Under the pieces are notes generated by a model that saw only the letters and a list, made by a program, of their open reading frames with translations, had not been told where the DNA came from and made no database searches. 64,000 nt of DNA, taken from NCBI RefSeq assembly GCF_001640805.2, contig NC_066850.1:214525-278524 (forward strand), in the 5' to 3' direction. This document shows, piece by piece, positions 44,711 through 59,149 of this stretch. Both the position numbers and the translations under genes were made by a program. How positions within the stretch are numbered: the first letter of the stretch is position 1; every line of letters begins with the position of its first letter. This stretch comes from Lates calcarifer. Taxonomy: Eukaryota; Chordata; Actinopteri; Centropomidae.

Positions 44711-46374
44711 TGAATCAGTTCACCTTCATGGTTTAATGTTGTTAAAGTCTAACGTTAACAGCTCAGGTGTTCTTCAGGAGCAGATCTGATTCTCTGACAG
44801 AGAAACAACAATCTTTCCTGTGAGCGTTCAGTTCAGACTCTGATGTAACGTAGTGACAGTGATCAAAACTGCTCTTATCCCTCAGTCAGACCTGATTTAT
44901 TTCGTTTCCTGGAAGTGATTCTTTACTTTTAATCCAAATACATCTGACTTCCCTCACGGACCTGATTTATTAGACAAAGATTTTACTCTAACAGTGTTTC
45001 TATCTGTTAGCTGTAAACTTGTAAAAAATGAAAACACAGATCCTCAGATGTATTTGAACAGAGCGTCAGTAAACGCCTCCTCTGAGCTCTGAGACTAAAA
45101 ATAACCGTCCATAGATAAATAAGCAGCGTTACATGTGAACTGATCCAGGATCTGTTGGTCCTCAGAGATCCTGACGGACTCCCTGCAGCGAGCGTCCTCA
45201 GGCCGACTGTGACGGCATATTAGCATCAGTGATGTACGAGAGAGATCTGAGGCAGAGAGAGGAGATGAATGTGGATATCAAGACAAAGACTGACCCCCTC
45301 CCCCTCATCCTCTTCTTTAAAGCTTCAGAGGAAGATAAAAGAAAGCCTCGCTGAGAGAAGCCCAAGGTCGAGAAAACCAGCAGACCTTCAGTCTCTGAGA
45401 GATTCATAAAAACCCAGATCGAGACTTCAGTGTAACAGAGCAGGAGGAAAGCAGGTCAGTTTATTCCCTCTTGTGCCATTTATTGCGTTTTACTGCTCTC
45501 TTTTCTCTTCAATCAGCAGCAGAGCAGATTTATGTTCAGCCCGACTAAAACTGCAGCCTTGAGTCTGACTCAGAGTAAAACGGAGGAAGAGGAGGGATGT
45601 TCATAAAGCAGAGAGTTCATCATCAGCTCTGTGCTCAGGTTACGATCTGCTCCGTCACAACGAGCTCACACTTTAACTCGGAGAATCTGAGAGTGCAGGA
45701 GAAGCTGTGGTAGAAGACGAGGGGTTCTGTTTTTATTGACTTTACTCAGATAATCTTATAGTTTCTGTCAAATTATAAACACTGAATTTATTCCACATGA
45801 AATTCAAACCTGATTGAATAAAATCAGATCAGTAAAGGCATCACTTTATTCTTTTTCAGTAATAAAACTTTCAGTTAATGAGCTCTGACGATTTAAACCT
45901 TCAGTGTTTTCTCTGCTGTTCGTCTGTCATGGTTCCTTTACTCTGTCTCTACTCTCTTCTACTGTACAGATTCAACTGTTCACTGCTCTACACCGACATT
46001 TACTGTCTTCATGTTTGTTTCTCTTTGTCCTCCTCCTCCTCATGCAGTTTTAACAATCAGTTAATCTCAGCTCCACTTCCTGCAGATCTCTTTAATCCTC
46101 TAAACGCTGCACAGCAACAAAACCAACGAGAGAAACTCGACTCAGTCTGAACTGAACACAGCTCAACATGTGTGGATTGAAGTGTTTCGTTTTGGTCAGT
46201 GTCAGAGAAAGAACAGGCTCTCTAACGCCCTCCTCCTCCTAATGAGACCAAAATCATACAATGAAAAGTCACCTGACATGTTCACGACCACACGATGCAC
46301 ATTTATACAGAGACATGAAGCTGCTGCAGAGTCAGTTATATTTATAGATAAACGGGAAAATGATAATGATGGTC

Positions 46375-46405
<31 letters not shown>

Positions 46406-46514
46406 GTGTGTAATGTGAGTATCTGTAGCAGAGGGATGAGTAGAAATCCTCGGGGGTGACAAAGTTAATTAAACATGGAGGACACACACACAGGCTGCTG
46501 ATATATGGATATAT

Positions 46515-46558
<44 letters not shown>

Positions 46559-46713
46559 ATGCATGCATTGATTGCATTCCCTTCGTCCCACATCCAATCT
46601 ATATCTGACTTCATTTGCATGAGGCTCATATCCACATTTATTGTGTCAAACACCAGAGAAAGAAACTGTTCAGCCTCTGGAAGAAAGACAGTCCTGATAA
46701 CAAACAACTCAAC

Positions 46714-46784
46714 ATTACAACACACACACACACACACACACACAGAGCACACAGAGCACACACACAGAGCACACACACACACAG

Positions 46785-46821
<37 letters not shown>

Positions 46822-46854
46822 CACACACACACACACACACAGAGCACACACACA

Positions 46855-46885
<31 letters not shown>

Positions 46886-47038
46886 CAGAGCACACAGAGC
46901 ACACACACAACACAACAACACAACACACACAACACACACACACACACACACACAGAGCACACACACACACACACACACACACAGAGCACACAGAGCACAC
47001 ACACCACACACACACAGAGCACACACACACACACACAG

Positions 47039-47120
<82 letters not shown>

Positions 47121-47196
47121 CACACACACACCACACACACACACACACACCACACAGAGCACACACACACACCACACACCACACACACACACACAG

Positions 47197-47229
<33 letters not shown>
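46714..47229. repeat. Long (CA)n array punctuated by CAGAGCA
   Basis: About 515 bp of CA dinucleotides with 'acagagcacac' interruptions at 6-60 bp intervals, plus some 'acaaca' and 'accaca' variants. The long Thr/His and Cys/Val open frames here are repeat translations. Confidence 0.97.
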
Positions 47230-47717
47230 CATGGGAAAAGTAAAAACCCTTTTATCTCCAGCGGTGTTAATCATTCTCTCTGCACCTTGAATCGAGTCAT
47301 TTATCTTCCTCTGAGGAGTTTTCTACTGAAACTCTTTTCTAAATCACCAGCAGCTGAAAAATGAAGGAATTTAAGACGATTCCAGAGAAGAAGCTGCAGC
47401 TGATGATTATTCATCTCAGTCAGTCCTCACTGTGTTTGTGAGGAGCACAGATCCTCCACAAAGATGTTAAAGTGTCAAAGCTGGAAGGTTTTTTCCTGTA
47501 AACTGCTGATGGAGTTTGGTTGTGTGACGGAGAGAAAAGGTTCAGATGTAAAACAGATCCTCCAATCAGAAACAGCTTGGAGTGATGTCATACCCAGTTT
47601 AGAATGAATGTTGCACAAAGACTAAACCAATGTTTGTTCACATGTTCCTGGTAAAACATCCTCATCATCATTTAACTGACAGGAACATGTTCTTTGTTAC
47701 AAGAACTACCACCTCAA

Positions 47718-47850
47718 AGTTGTGTGCCCTTTGACCTTTGACCTTTAACCACTAAATTCTAATCAGTTAAGTATGAGTGGATGTTTGTGCCAAATGTAAT
47801 GAAATTCCCTCGAAGCATACTGAGATATCACTATCACAACTGTCGCAGAG
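47718..47850. repeat. Teleost interspersed repeat (TTTGACCTTTGACC family), copy 1
   Basis: 'tttgacctttgacctttaac' is followed by 'ggatgtttgtgccaaatgta' and 'gaaattccctcgaagcat'. A shorter copy is at 59150-59205. I recall this as a common fish repeat but do not name it. Confidence 0.6.
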
Positions 47851-50800
47851 GCATGAAGATTAATACAACACCTGCTCTGAGACCAGAACCAGAAAGACCA
47901 AGAGTCAAGAGTCCGAGTCCAAATGAAAACACCCAGGACATCAAGACAAGTCCAAGTTACAGAGACAATCTCGAAGTCAGATCCAGGACAGAGACTTAAG
48001 ATTCCGACGTTATGAAGGCAACATAAAGGACCTGCACAGACTCAGTAACACTTCATAAATCAACACGAAGCCTTTACCCCTGTGGGGTGTGATGTGGTGA
48101 ATAATTGAATCAGAGCCGTGGCTTTAATCACCACAGCTGTGAATAAAGGATCAGCTGGCTCGGCCTCAGCTCCCTCTCATCAGATAATAGCTCGGCCTTC
48201 TGGGAGTCGTGGTTTCTGAGCGCATCGGTCTGCAGTGAGGACTGACAGAGGAGTCAGTGTTGGGTCGCTGCTCTGTGACTCTGTGGATGAGGGTTTGATG
48301 TTTTTATCTGATGCTGCTGACACTGAACTTTTTTAACGTCTTAAAGTCTCGATTTTCTCCTTAAAGGTTCCCTAAAGATTTTTATTACGGCCAATCACAT
48401 CACCTCCTTTACCTCCTTTTAAAACATACAGTGTTTTCTCTCTGGAGGAAACTGACTGCAGAATCATCACAGGTGAATATTCAGCTTCTTAATTAGCTGC
48501 CAAGAGACATTTACTCTGCTGTGTGTTCTCTGTGTTGTTTCTGTCTCTAAAGTACTTTTAACCACTGCAGTTTTTACCTCATTACACCAGGAAAAGAACA
48601 ACATAAACTGATTTTTTTTAAATCATCTGCACCTGACAAAGAAGCAATTTAAGCAAAGAACTAACATTTCCCAACAAAATGAACATTTTACAGAGAGTGG
48701 TTAAAATGTGGTGAGTTCCCTGAAGGTAGAAATCTCAGCTACAGTTACAGCTTAACACTCAGCACCTGGAAATAAAACACTGATGGTTATGCTGTTAACA
48801 AATCCTCCTCCAAGGCTCTTTGTTGGAGCCTGAATCATTTTTACAACAAGATCCAGAAAGAACTCCACGACAACAGAGGAAAAGATGAACAGATGCAACA
48901 ACACTGTCCTGATCTTCAACAAACACCACACCCCTGTGTTTTTCAGTGAGACAGAAACCTGATCTAACCTCTAACCCTGAAGACCAAACTGTCAAACAGA
49001 AGCAGAGTTCAGATGATCAAATCTATTTACCTTTGATGTTGATGATTATTATGTTCGTTTTTATGCAGAGGACACGATTTTGTACTTTTGTTCTGAATTG
49101 ACAAAACTAGTTTCAGTAATCAAATAAAGTGGCTCAGTAACAGAAAGAAGACATCAACCCTAATTTAAAGATTTAGTTTAAAAGTTGCTGATGAAAACGG
49201 TGATTCCTGCTCTCCAGATGATGAACCCCGTAGATGTTAATGACTCTACATCATCAGGATGTTGGTTTTGTGTCAACAAATCTGCTTTTATCTGCTTTTC
49301 CTGAACTGTTCATCATAATGCTGCATATTCCATGTGTATGTGCAGGGTTTGTTTTATGCTAAGCAGGGACCTTGTGTACATTGAAAAAAGAATAAAAGAT
49401 GTGAGCGATCGCACTGTGAGAGAGGAGGGGATGATGGAGGACAGGAGCAGGAAATCTGAATAAAAATGCACATATTTTCTTTGACTGCATTCGTTGTTCC
49501 CAGCATGTTCCTGCTTCTGCACGACTTCTCAGAATTCAACACTCTGACTGAAAACTACCTGAAAACTTGTTCTGTTAGTTGTTCGTCTGCTAAAATTTCA
49601 ACACATTAACATTGTTCAGTCTGAAGTTTCAAACTCCATAAGGTCCAAAGAATTAAAGGGCAGGTGGTCAGGGTTTTAGAGATATTAGTTCTCTGCTTTT
49701 CACTGGTGAAGGTTTTATTTCATTCTTTATTTTTCCTTCAAGGTCTTCAGCTGCACTGGAGCTTTAGGTCATCCTTCAATTTAAAGCCACTTTGGATAAA
49801 AGTGTCTAACAAATGAGTACTGACCAGGACTGTTTGAAAATGCTGAGGAGGACTGTCTGATAGCTCTGAAAGCTCCAGAAGAACTAAAAGGACAATGAGC
49901 TGAGGATACACTTACACTGTGTTTCTAATGCACAGAATCAGGATCAAGCCTGATCCAGATGCTTCATCATGGATCAGTATCTGCTATAGGACCACATCCA
50001 TCATCTTTGACTACAGTGACTGTCAAACTACACCAGTTCTACTCTGTTTAATAAACAGGAAGCACTCAGTATTTTGTGAGTGAAATATCTGATTGGACTC
50101 ATCACTGAAGGACTCGGCTGAGGATCAGGAGCAAAGAAACAGGATCAGGAAAACCCAGGAGAAAAAAAAACTACTTCTTAATTCAGGTGTAAATAAAAAA
50201 ATCTGATCTGAGAGAGGGTTTAAAATAATCTTTAGGTTATTAAAATAAACCTCTTAAAGACTGGAGGTAGTTTCCTATTATCTGATGAATCAGGAGCTAT
50301 TATCTATAAGTCGACTTCATCCTCATCTTGCAGTGAAAACACGTGATCTCTGAGTCTATTCTTCTCCTCTCAACCCCGGTTCTGACCTCTGTCAAAATCC
50401 AGCCTCAAATCAAGAGAAGAAGAAGAAGAAGAGGATAGAGGATGAGAGGTGGAGACAAGGAGGCTTTCAGCTGCACCAGATTAACGCCTCCATGCTCGAG
50501 ACTCCGCAGCAGCTCTGCTATTTATCAGGACTTAAGTCAGCCAATGACAGCACAGTGCCTCATCACAGAGCTATTAGAGAGTGAGGAGATTAGCTGTGAT
50601 GGGCTGAGAGGTCTCTGTTAACGTGACAGCTTCATATCACAACATCAAACATTCACAGAGGATTTTCTCCATCACTGGTCTTCATGTGTGTTTCTGCAGA
50701 GCTCAGGCTGAAAATCTGATCAGCTTCATCACACAGCCTCTTGTCAATCAGATATCAATATCACAATCAGACACAGATTTATACACATTTGAAATGTAGG

Positions 50801-53800
50801 ACTGCAACTACTGATTATTAATCTGTCCAAAACTGACGTTGTCAAACGTCTTGTTCTGTCCGGTCACATGGTACCAAACCTAAAGAGAATCAATAAAATA
50901 CTGAACAAGAAAACTAGAAAATATTCACATTAAAGAAGCTGCAACCTCTGAATTTTCACAATTTCTGCTCAAAGATTTACTTAAATAATAAATTCATCAT
51001 CAAAACTGTTTCCAATTAAATTTCTGTTGATCGACTGATTGTTACAGCTATAATGGAGTGAAGAAAATGTTGACTTAGAATCATGCAAATGTTCATCATA
51101 TAAAGAAAGTAAGAAATGTTAAATAAAAATCAAATGATAAAACAGAAATTTGTATTAATGAAGCAACGAAGGTCAAATGTGGAAGATATTAGACAGATTT
51201 TACTGTGGATACGATTCTGCTCAGTGATACTTTCACACAGGTAAACTGGACAGGAATCCTCTAGAAACTCTGCTCTGGATTTATCAGAAAAATATCAAAT
51301 ATTCTGACATGTTAGACTTTAGGTCCCAGACGCCTCATCTCTGTTCATCCATTATAAGTCCTGACGTTCACATTCACTCCTGATGCTGGAATTCATGTCA
51401 TCTGAACTTGAAACGGTGAGTTTCAGCTCGTTGTTCATCTGAAGCTCAACTCTGCTGGTCTGGTTCAGTCTCATTCACAGTCAATCAGTTATCTCAGGTT
51501 TAAAGGTAGAGGATGCTGATAAAATAAGAGATGATCATGTAGCGTCAGGAAAGACATCAATGCAGAAGTAGAGTTTCATTAAAGCAGAAGCTGCAGTAAA
51601 ATCGACCTGATGGGACTCGTCTGTCTCTACTAACCCGATCAACTAATGAGAGAGGAGACAACAGAGCCCCGGAGGACTCTGCCACAGCACAATGATAAAT
51701 ACTCATGGTTCATGTGCAGCGGAGCGAGAGAGAAGGACGCTTCAACAAATGAAGCCACACAAACACAGGCTGTGATTACAGGTCATGTGACCACAGGACG
51801 GTCAGTGAGAGTGATAAAAAACCTGCAGCAAGGATGAGTTGTCATGGAGCTGACTGGTCTCCACGATGATGCTTCGGTCCATCTGTGGTCGAACGTCACA
51901 TGTGTCCGTGTGACTTTACACCTTCAGAGTGACGTCTGATTGGCTGCTGCTCGCTGATGGTTTAAAATTCATGTTTCCTGCCTCTGGAAACTTTCTGTCA
52001 GTTTAAAGTGTCTTTGTAAAGAGACAAACTTCATCTGCAGCTGTTTAACCGATCAGATCCTCTGACCAGTCATTTCAGGACTTGACGGTTTTCATGAGTC
52101 AGTGCTGCAGAGATACTTCAGAGCGAGGCCTTCAGCTTCCTCACGCAGCTCTGCTCTGAAAGAGCAGTGATGGTGTTTGTGAGTGAGTGTCTAACAGCTT
52201 CCCTCAGGCTATAAACCAACCGCTGCCATCCTCCCCTCATCGCCTGGGACCAGAACTCCCCCTCTGTCCCTGAACCATCACAGCCAGACACGCTCTGTAA
52301 CGCAGAGGAAACGACGAGAGTGTCCGCCCACAGCAGCAGAGACCAACCAGCGCTCAGAGCGACGAGCCAGCAGGAAGTGAGTCTGATGAACTGAGACAAG
52401 AAGAATCAGGCAGATCGTGTGACGGCACGCTACGAGGCCTGAGCGGCACCAGAAGACACGCCAACAGCAAAGACACAAACCAGACGACACGAGCAGAAGC
52501 TCTGGTTCAGATCTGACCTCAGATTCTGCAGCAGGTTTCACATCAGACCATCATGAACTCTGCTGTGGACGTTCACAGTCACCAGAGGATGATCCCCAGT
52601 CATTTTGGTGACCCTCTGGTGCCACCATCAGGTATAAACACGGTAAACAAAGTGAAAGTTAGTGAATGGTGAGAAAAGCTCATCACACTCTCCCACAGTC
52701 AAACCCAAAGAGATTCAGTAACAGAAGACAGGAAATTTAAAATACTGTAGAAGGAACCAGAGAATATTCAGCTTTTTGTCCAATAACTGACTTCAATGAT
52801 TAATCAATCACTAGAGTTGTTGCAGATTAATTTTCTGTCAGTGAAGCCATTGATTAATTGATGAATTAACGCTGACTGCAGCTGTAAGAGAAAACGATCT
52901 GCTCTCAGTGTGGGTTCTCGTTAGAGTTTGATTTAATTTTAATGACTAAAATGTGAGAGATGATTTCTAACCGTGGTTCCTCTGTGCTGATGACATTATG
53001 GAAAAGACAGTGAGGATAAACTACAGTCTCTTAAAGGAGAGGGGTGGGGGTGGGGGGGTTGAGTGAGCAGCTCAGTATCAGTCTGATGTTGTGAATCCTA
53101 ATGATCACTTTGGGTTTTATTTATAGCTCTGTATGTGGGTGTTAACGTCTCCGCTGCTCTAACGTGCCGATGTGTTAGCAACATCACAGAATATGAGCCG
53201 AACATGTTTAATCACGCGTGTTTATGTGTTTCAAGCTCATTATCTTCTCGCCATAAACAGGAAGTCAGAGCGGCGAGGCTCACAGCCAGAATCCATGGAC
53301 ACACGCTCTGAGTCATGTGACAACAACACGGTACAACGGTTCATCAGAACGGATGATGCTGGTCACTGTGATGATCTGACAACAGAAAACTAATATAAAA
53401 ATGAAATATAAATACTAAACTCTGGACAGAAAGAAAATATCAAAAATAATTCTGAATGTTTCTGTTGTATCAAAAGTAAATACAGAACTAAAATATTTTA
53501 AAAGCTGTCACTTGTTCAGTAAGAGCCAGTGGAACTGATTCAAGACACAATAAAGAGCAAAAATTCAGATTTAAAGTTCCAACTAATGTCATTGTTATTC
53601 ATGAACGATAATAATAATGTTAATGTTTAGAGGTAAACAGAGACTGTCTGTTTGCCTTGTTTACACTCAGCAGAACCACAGATACCTTCATATCTACAGG
53701 TCTGTTCCTCCACAAACAACAGACCCTCCTCTTTCTATCTCGATTCAGGATTTACACCTCACCTCAATGTCTGCCGCCACATTTACAGCCCTGCCTCACA

Positions 53801-55184
53801 TCCAGGTGAAACCCAGAGGTGATTTATAATTTACTTTTCTTTACACATTACTTCTGAATGTGGTCTGAATCTGACTAGGACCAGAGGAAACACAGGTGGA
53901 AACAGGAAGTGTTTTGGGGGTTGGGGGGTTGTTTTAAGAGCGATGGAAAACAGTGCCATTCTGGGACAGAGAGTGTGAGAGTGTTTCCACTAAATACACA
54001 GATTCAGGAGGTAAATTGAGGAGCTTTAGAGGAGGGATTGTTTCCAGGCAGAGCTGGTGGTTACTGCCTCAGAGAGAGGACTGGGGAGTTTAAGGGGCTT
54101 TGGAAAATACAATGTTTTTAACAAATACCAATAGCCGGGGGGATAATACACATGGTCCTGGGTAATTCTGATAGGAACAGGAGAATGGCATGTTTTCAGC
54201 AAATTCATAAAGTCAGAGAGAGAGTGGAAAAGAGTCCGGGTAGTTTCTGGGCCCATTGGAGGATGAAGAGTTTCCACTAATTAGACAGAGCCGGGTCCAT
54301 TTCCTCCCTCTCAGAGCAAACAGAGGATTAACTGCTGCTGATCAACAATGTCTCCACCTCTGCTGCTTTATTATTTACTATTATTCTTAGAAAACTAAAG
54401 AAAGTATGAAATTTGCTGTAGAAACAGTTTTTGTGTTGTGGGGGGGTTACTGGGAGTCTCAGAGCAGCTTCTGTTTGTAGAAAAGACTCTCACAGCCTGA
54501 AGAAGAGAGATTCTCTGATTCCTGACAGGACTGTGAAACAGGATTCATGTTGATGCCTGAGAGATAAACACCTGAAGCAGGTGGAACATCCATCAGGCGG
54601 TCAGGCGTCTGAAACATAACCCTCCTCGGTCCTGGGGAGGGGCAGAGACAGACCACGTTCAGCGTTTTAGCAGCAGGAACGTGACAGTTTGGACAGACTG
54701 ACGTGAACAATAAGCTGCGAGCTGTGGAGCTCTGCAGGAGACTGAACAGATTTTAATGTCTCATCTTCACTGTGGGGTTTCTATGAGGAGCAGAAGGAAG
54801 CAGAACCTCCTCCAGGCTCCATCAGGAGGAGATCCATTAACGGCTTCCTTTGAGCTCTGCCCCGAATCCTGCTTTAGCCTCATTAACAACAACACTGGAA
54901 CTCTGATCATTTCTATCAGGGATAACATCACACAGATACCTCAGTATGATCCTGATGGAAAATCACAGACAAATATTTGACCACAAACAGGTCAAAGACA
55001 CAGGAGCCTTTGGTCGGATGAACTTTACATTCAAAGTTACAATAATCTGTAACTCAAAATGACTTCAAATGAAATGATTTATATTCCAAGATTAAAGAAC
55101 TAAAGAAACTAAAGACTAAAGAAATCTGTAATTCTAATCAAGGTAAAGGTTTCATTTGGTCATTCTCCTTTATTCATGTGCCTG

Positions 55185-55525
55185 TAGAACCTCCTTAATG
55201 GCCTCTACAACATCCTCCTGAACCTCCTAACACACCCACTGAACCTCTGTGATGACCACCTTCAGAACAACTCCTATAACAAACCCTAGAACTGAACAAC
55301 CCTCAGAGCCTCCTAAACGACGTCTAGAACCTTTCCATCAACCACTAAAACATCCTAAATGAACCAGAGAACCTCCTCAATAACCACTTGAACCTCATAA
55401 AGGACCTTCTGTAAATAAAGTACTGAAGTGATGAATGAAATGAAGAAACTCCTCAGGCACTGGAACCTTTTCAAAAGCCTATAAAACCTTCTCAAGGACC
55501 TATAATGTCTTTCAAGGCCTCTACG
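55185..55525. repeat. Degenerate minisatellite (acctcctcaa type), third locus
   Basis: Variants of 'gaacctcctcaataaccact' recur with a period near 20-24 bp, related to 30030-30550. Confidence 0.6.
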
Positions 55526-57049
55526 ACCTCCTCGCCTCCTCTGTTGTTGGCTATTTGTTGCCGTTGTTCAGATATTTGAGTTTTTTTCTGTCCTCTCTGA
55601 GTGTCAGATGTGATCACAGAGGGAGGATGGAGGTTTGTGGGTGAAACGCTGCCCTCAGATCAAACCTGATCTAAATCTCTCTGCACTGCTGTGAGAACAG
55701 ACTGCAGCGTCTCCAGGTTCCTCCAGCGGCAGGAATTAAAGACAGGAAACAGATCTGCAGCTTTCTAATCACATGCTCCGTCTTCCTCCTCGTGTTCCAT
55801 GTACTTTATTGGATTTGTTTCCTAATTTGGGCAGAGGAAGTGAAGGCTGATTGTGTTGCGGGGTAATCACCACGGTGAGCCTGAGGGATGCTGCTGTCGC
55901 CGTGGAAACCCACTTGGTATCCTCCTTGTGCCGCTGCGGGGAGGTTTTTTAGTTTGGTTTGTTGATGAGAGTGTGACTCCCTGCAGAACAACATGACGCT
56001 GCTGCGACAGGAAGGAAACACATTTACACAAATATCTGAGAGCAGACGGACGAGTCTGTGGATCTGTGGGAGGCTGCAGCTTTAACCCTTCAGCAGGAGG
56101 AGTCCACAATCTGATTCCTCCTCATTTATACAGCACAGATACAATCTGTACGTCCTCCAACTCTCTGGATCCTTAGACCCTCAGGTCTCAGAGGAAAGCA
56201 GTAAAACACTGGTTCCTGTTGGTTCAGGTTTAATCTGTAATCATGTCAGATCCTCTGTGTTGTGTGTCAGTGCTTTTCTGAAGCGTCAAAATTAACTTTT
56301 CATCCAGTTTTGTAGATTTTGGTGGTTTCTAACTGTATATGAAGAGTTGTAGTCGTCAGACGTCTGGATCTGAAGTTCTCCGAGAAACAAACTGAACAAA
56401 CGTCAGCAGCAGAAACTCTGACTTTTTTCTGGTTTTAATCAGCTGCTCTGTTTGTGTTGGAGAGGAGGAGAGCTGATGATACTCTGAGTATTTACAGGTG
56501 CAGCACTCAGAAACTATATTTCTGCTGAGAGTGGGTGAAAATGGTGTAAAGAACCTTTCTCTTGTTGTGTGATTAAAGAGTAAAAAGCCTCAGATGATAT
56601 TTTCTCCAGTATCAGTCCATCGGTCGTGAACGACAGTGAAAATGTCCTGAACAATGTTGTCTCTGAGTTTTAAAGCTGTAAATGTTTGTGTGTTATCAGA
56701 GCGTCGCAGAGCCGCTGACCCACCGAGGCTTTAAAACATTTTCTTTGTTATTTGTTTGGTTTTTATCTGAACTGACCCACTTCATTTATCTCTTCATCTC
56801 TCTGAGCTCTTTACTGTCTGTATCTGTGTGGAGGCAGATTCAGCTCTAACAGTCTGCTCGCAGTGTTATCGTCTTGCAGAGTTCAGATCAGTCTGTCTGA
56901 CAGAGATACTGGGTCCAACACACTCAGAGACCGGCTCTGGATCTGATCCATTAAAACCACAAACACCAGACGAGACAGCAACTGAGAGGAAACACTAGAT
57001 TCAAAGACTTTAAAGAATCATTTCACAGCAGCCTGAATGTCAGTGTCAC

Positions 57050-57440
57050 AACTGAAACTCCACCTGTAACTACGCCTGTAACTACACCTGAAACTACAGC
57101 TGTAACTACACCTGTAACTCCACCTGTAACTACGCCTGTAACTACACCTGAAACTACTACACCTGTAACTACGCCTGTACGTCACTGCTGCTAAAAGACA
57201 AGTCTGACCACCAGAGGGAGCCAGCAAAACTCCACCTGAAACTCCACCTGTAACTACGCCTGAGACTCCACCTGAAACTACACCTGAACTACACCTGAAA
57301 CTCACCTGTAACTCCACCTACACCTGTAACTCCACCTGAAACTCCACCAGTAACTAAACCTGAAACTCCACCTGAAACTCCACCTGTAAACTCCACCTGT
57401 AACTCCACCTGAAACTCCACCTGAAACTACACCTGTACGT
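57050..57440. repeat. 12-bp minisatellite acctgaaactcc / acctgtaactac
   Basis: About 25 units of 'acctgaaactcc' and 'acctgtaactac' variants, interrupted by one copy of a 57-bp unique block that recurs at the right edge. Confidence 0.93.
57171..57229. repeat. Duplicated block with a CTCF-like core, copy 1
   Basis: It contains 'gctaaaagacaagtctgacc' and 'ccaccagagggagccagc'. It is almost identical to 57431-57487. Confidence 0.92.
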
Positions 57441-57487
57441 CACTGTTGCTAAAAGACAAGTCTGACCACCAGAGGGAGCCAGCAAAA
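57431..57487. repeat. Duplicated block with a CTCF-like core, copy 2
   Basis: It differs from copy 1 mainly at one base (gttgct versus gctgct). It ends the minisatellite. Confidence 0.92.
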
Positions 57488-59149
57488 ACAGGTTTATCTT
57501 TATTATAATGTAGCCTAACTTAAACTATACTTTGCAAACTTAACTAACTTAGCCTAATTAACCTTAAACTTAGCCAAACTTAAATGTATTCTAACTTGAC
57601 CTGGCTGAGACCTACTGAAACATAACTTACACAATATTCTAATAAACCAGTTTTCAACCAGCAGCATTTTTTTTATGATGAATGAGTCTGAAAAGTTTTG
57701 TTTTATTTTCTGCCACAAGATGATTTCAACCAGTTGCTAACTGATCTAGAGTTTTCTAACAGAAAACAGCTGCACTGACACTGATGAAAAACTGGATCAA
57801 GAAAAATCTGTTTAATTGTAGAAACAGGTTGATTAGATTTTTTCCTCACATCTGTGCAGTGTGAAACCTCCTTCAGTTTCCTCTTCATCTCTCTGACTGA
57901 TGATTTCAGTCCATCTCTGGAGGCAGTGAGTTAATATTTAACAGATGTTCGACAGCTGCTGCAGGAGGCAGACACTCAGTGAGAATAAAGACAGAGAAAC
58001 CCTCCTGTTCACACTGAAACACCTGAGGAACACCTGAGCCACAGCGCGCTCCCTGAGCTCTCGAGCTGTGACAGTAAGTAAGTAAACCTTTGAGCTTCGA
58101 TGGAAACAGGTTTTACGGATCTGTGACTGAGCTGTCAGACTCCTTAGTCTTTTAATTTGAAAGAGCAGCAAAGAGGAAGTCAGTCTGAATCACGTTCATT
58201 AGTCAATAATAATCACTATCATATATATATTATATTTTTATTCTGTCTGCAGAATCAGAGCTCTGACTAAAAACCTCCATTAATGAGTTTTAAAATTAGA
58301 ATTAATTTGATTAAATGATGATGAATTCTTCTGGTGTTAGTGCAGTGTTGTTTTTCAGGATCCTAAAATTAAACTGTGGTGGAAACGGTGAAATCATCGT
58401 CACTGAACAGACACACAAGAAAATAAAACTCAATAAAATCTGAATATCAGAGTCAGAGTGAACTTGATGCTGCTGATGTTTCAGGTTTTAACATGAACAG
58501 TTTTTCTTCTTTGACTCATGTTGGTGTTGCGTTCGTGTACAGTACGTACAGTGCATCACTGCACTGACACTGTGTTTGTCTTTTGTTGTATTTTTAATGC
58601 AGCTTCTCTGAAAATAAAGAATCTGAGCTCTGGATGATTCTGATCTGAGACGTTTTTATCGAATGAGCTGGAACATGAAAACACATGAAACGTCTCACTG
58701 AGCTGATCTGATTGATTTCTCACTCTGAGTGAGTTAAAGAAGTTTTGTGAGTTTTCAGTGAAAGTTTCAGTAAAATACCTCCAAACTTTTTAGTTTCTCT
58801 GAGGCTCTGCTGCATCATTTATTCATGTCCTGAAACTCTTTGTGTGTTTGCTGCCTTAAAGTTTTCACTCCCTTCAGCTAAAAACTTTCAGCCAAAACTT
58901 TCTGAGGATCAAAACTAAACAGTGAGGAGACAGAAAGCAGAAGTCCATCTGAGAGAGGAGGGAGAGGAGCTGATGCTGAGTCGGACTGTTCCCAAAATCA
59001 ACTCTCACAAACACTGAGACTTTAACCAACTTCACCACCAAGAATGAACTGAATATACTGATCTGAAAACAAGGAAGTTCACTAACAGACACAAATGATT
59101 TCATCTCTCCAGAGAAAACTAGTTACCTCCTTGTGGTCTTACTCCTCCA

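Noticed and set aside
46465..47364. Open frames of up to 269 codons rich in Cys/Val or Thr/His
   Set aside because: They are translations of the CA/TG array and not genes.
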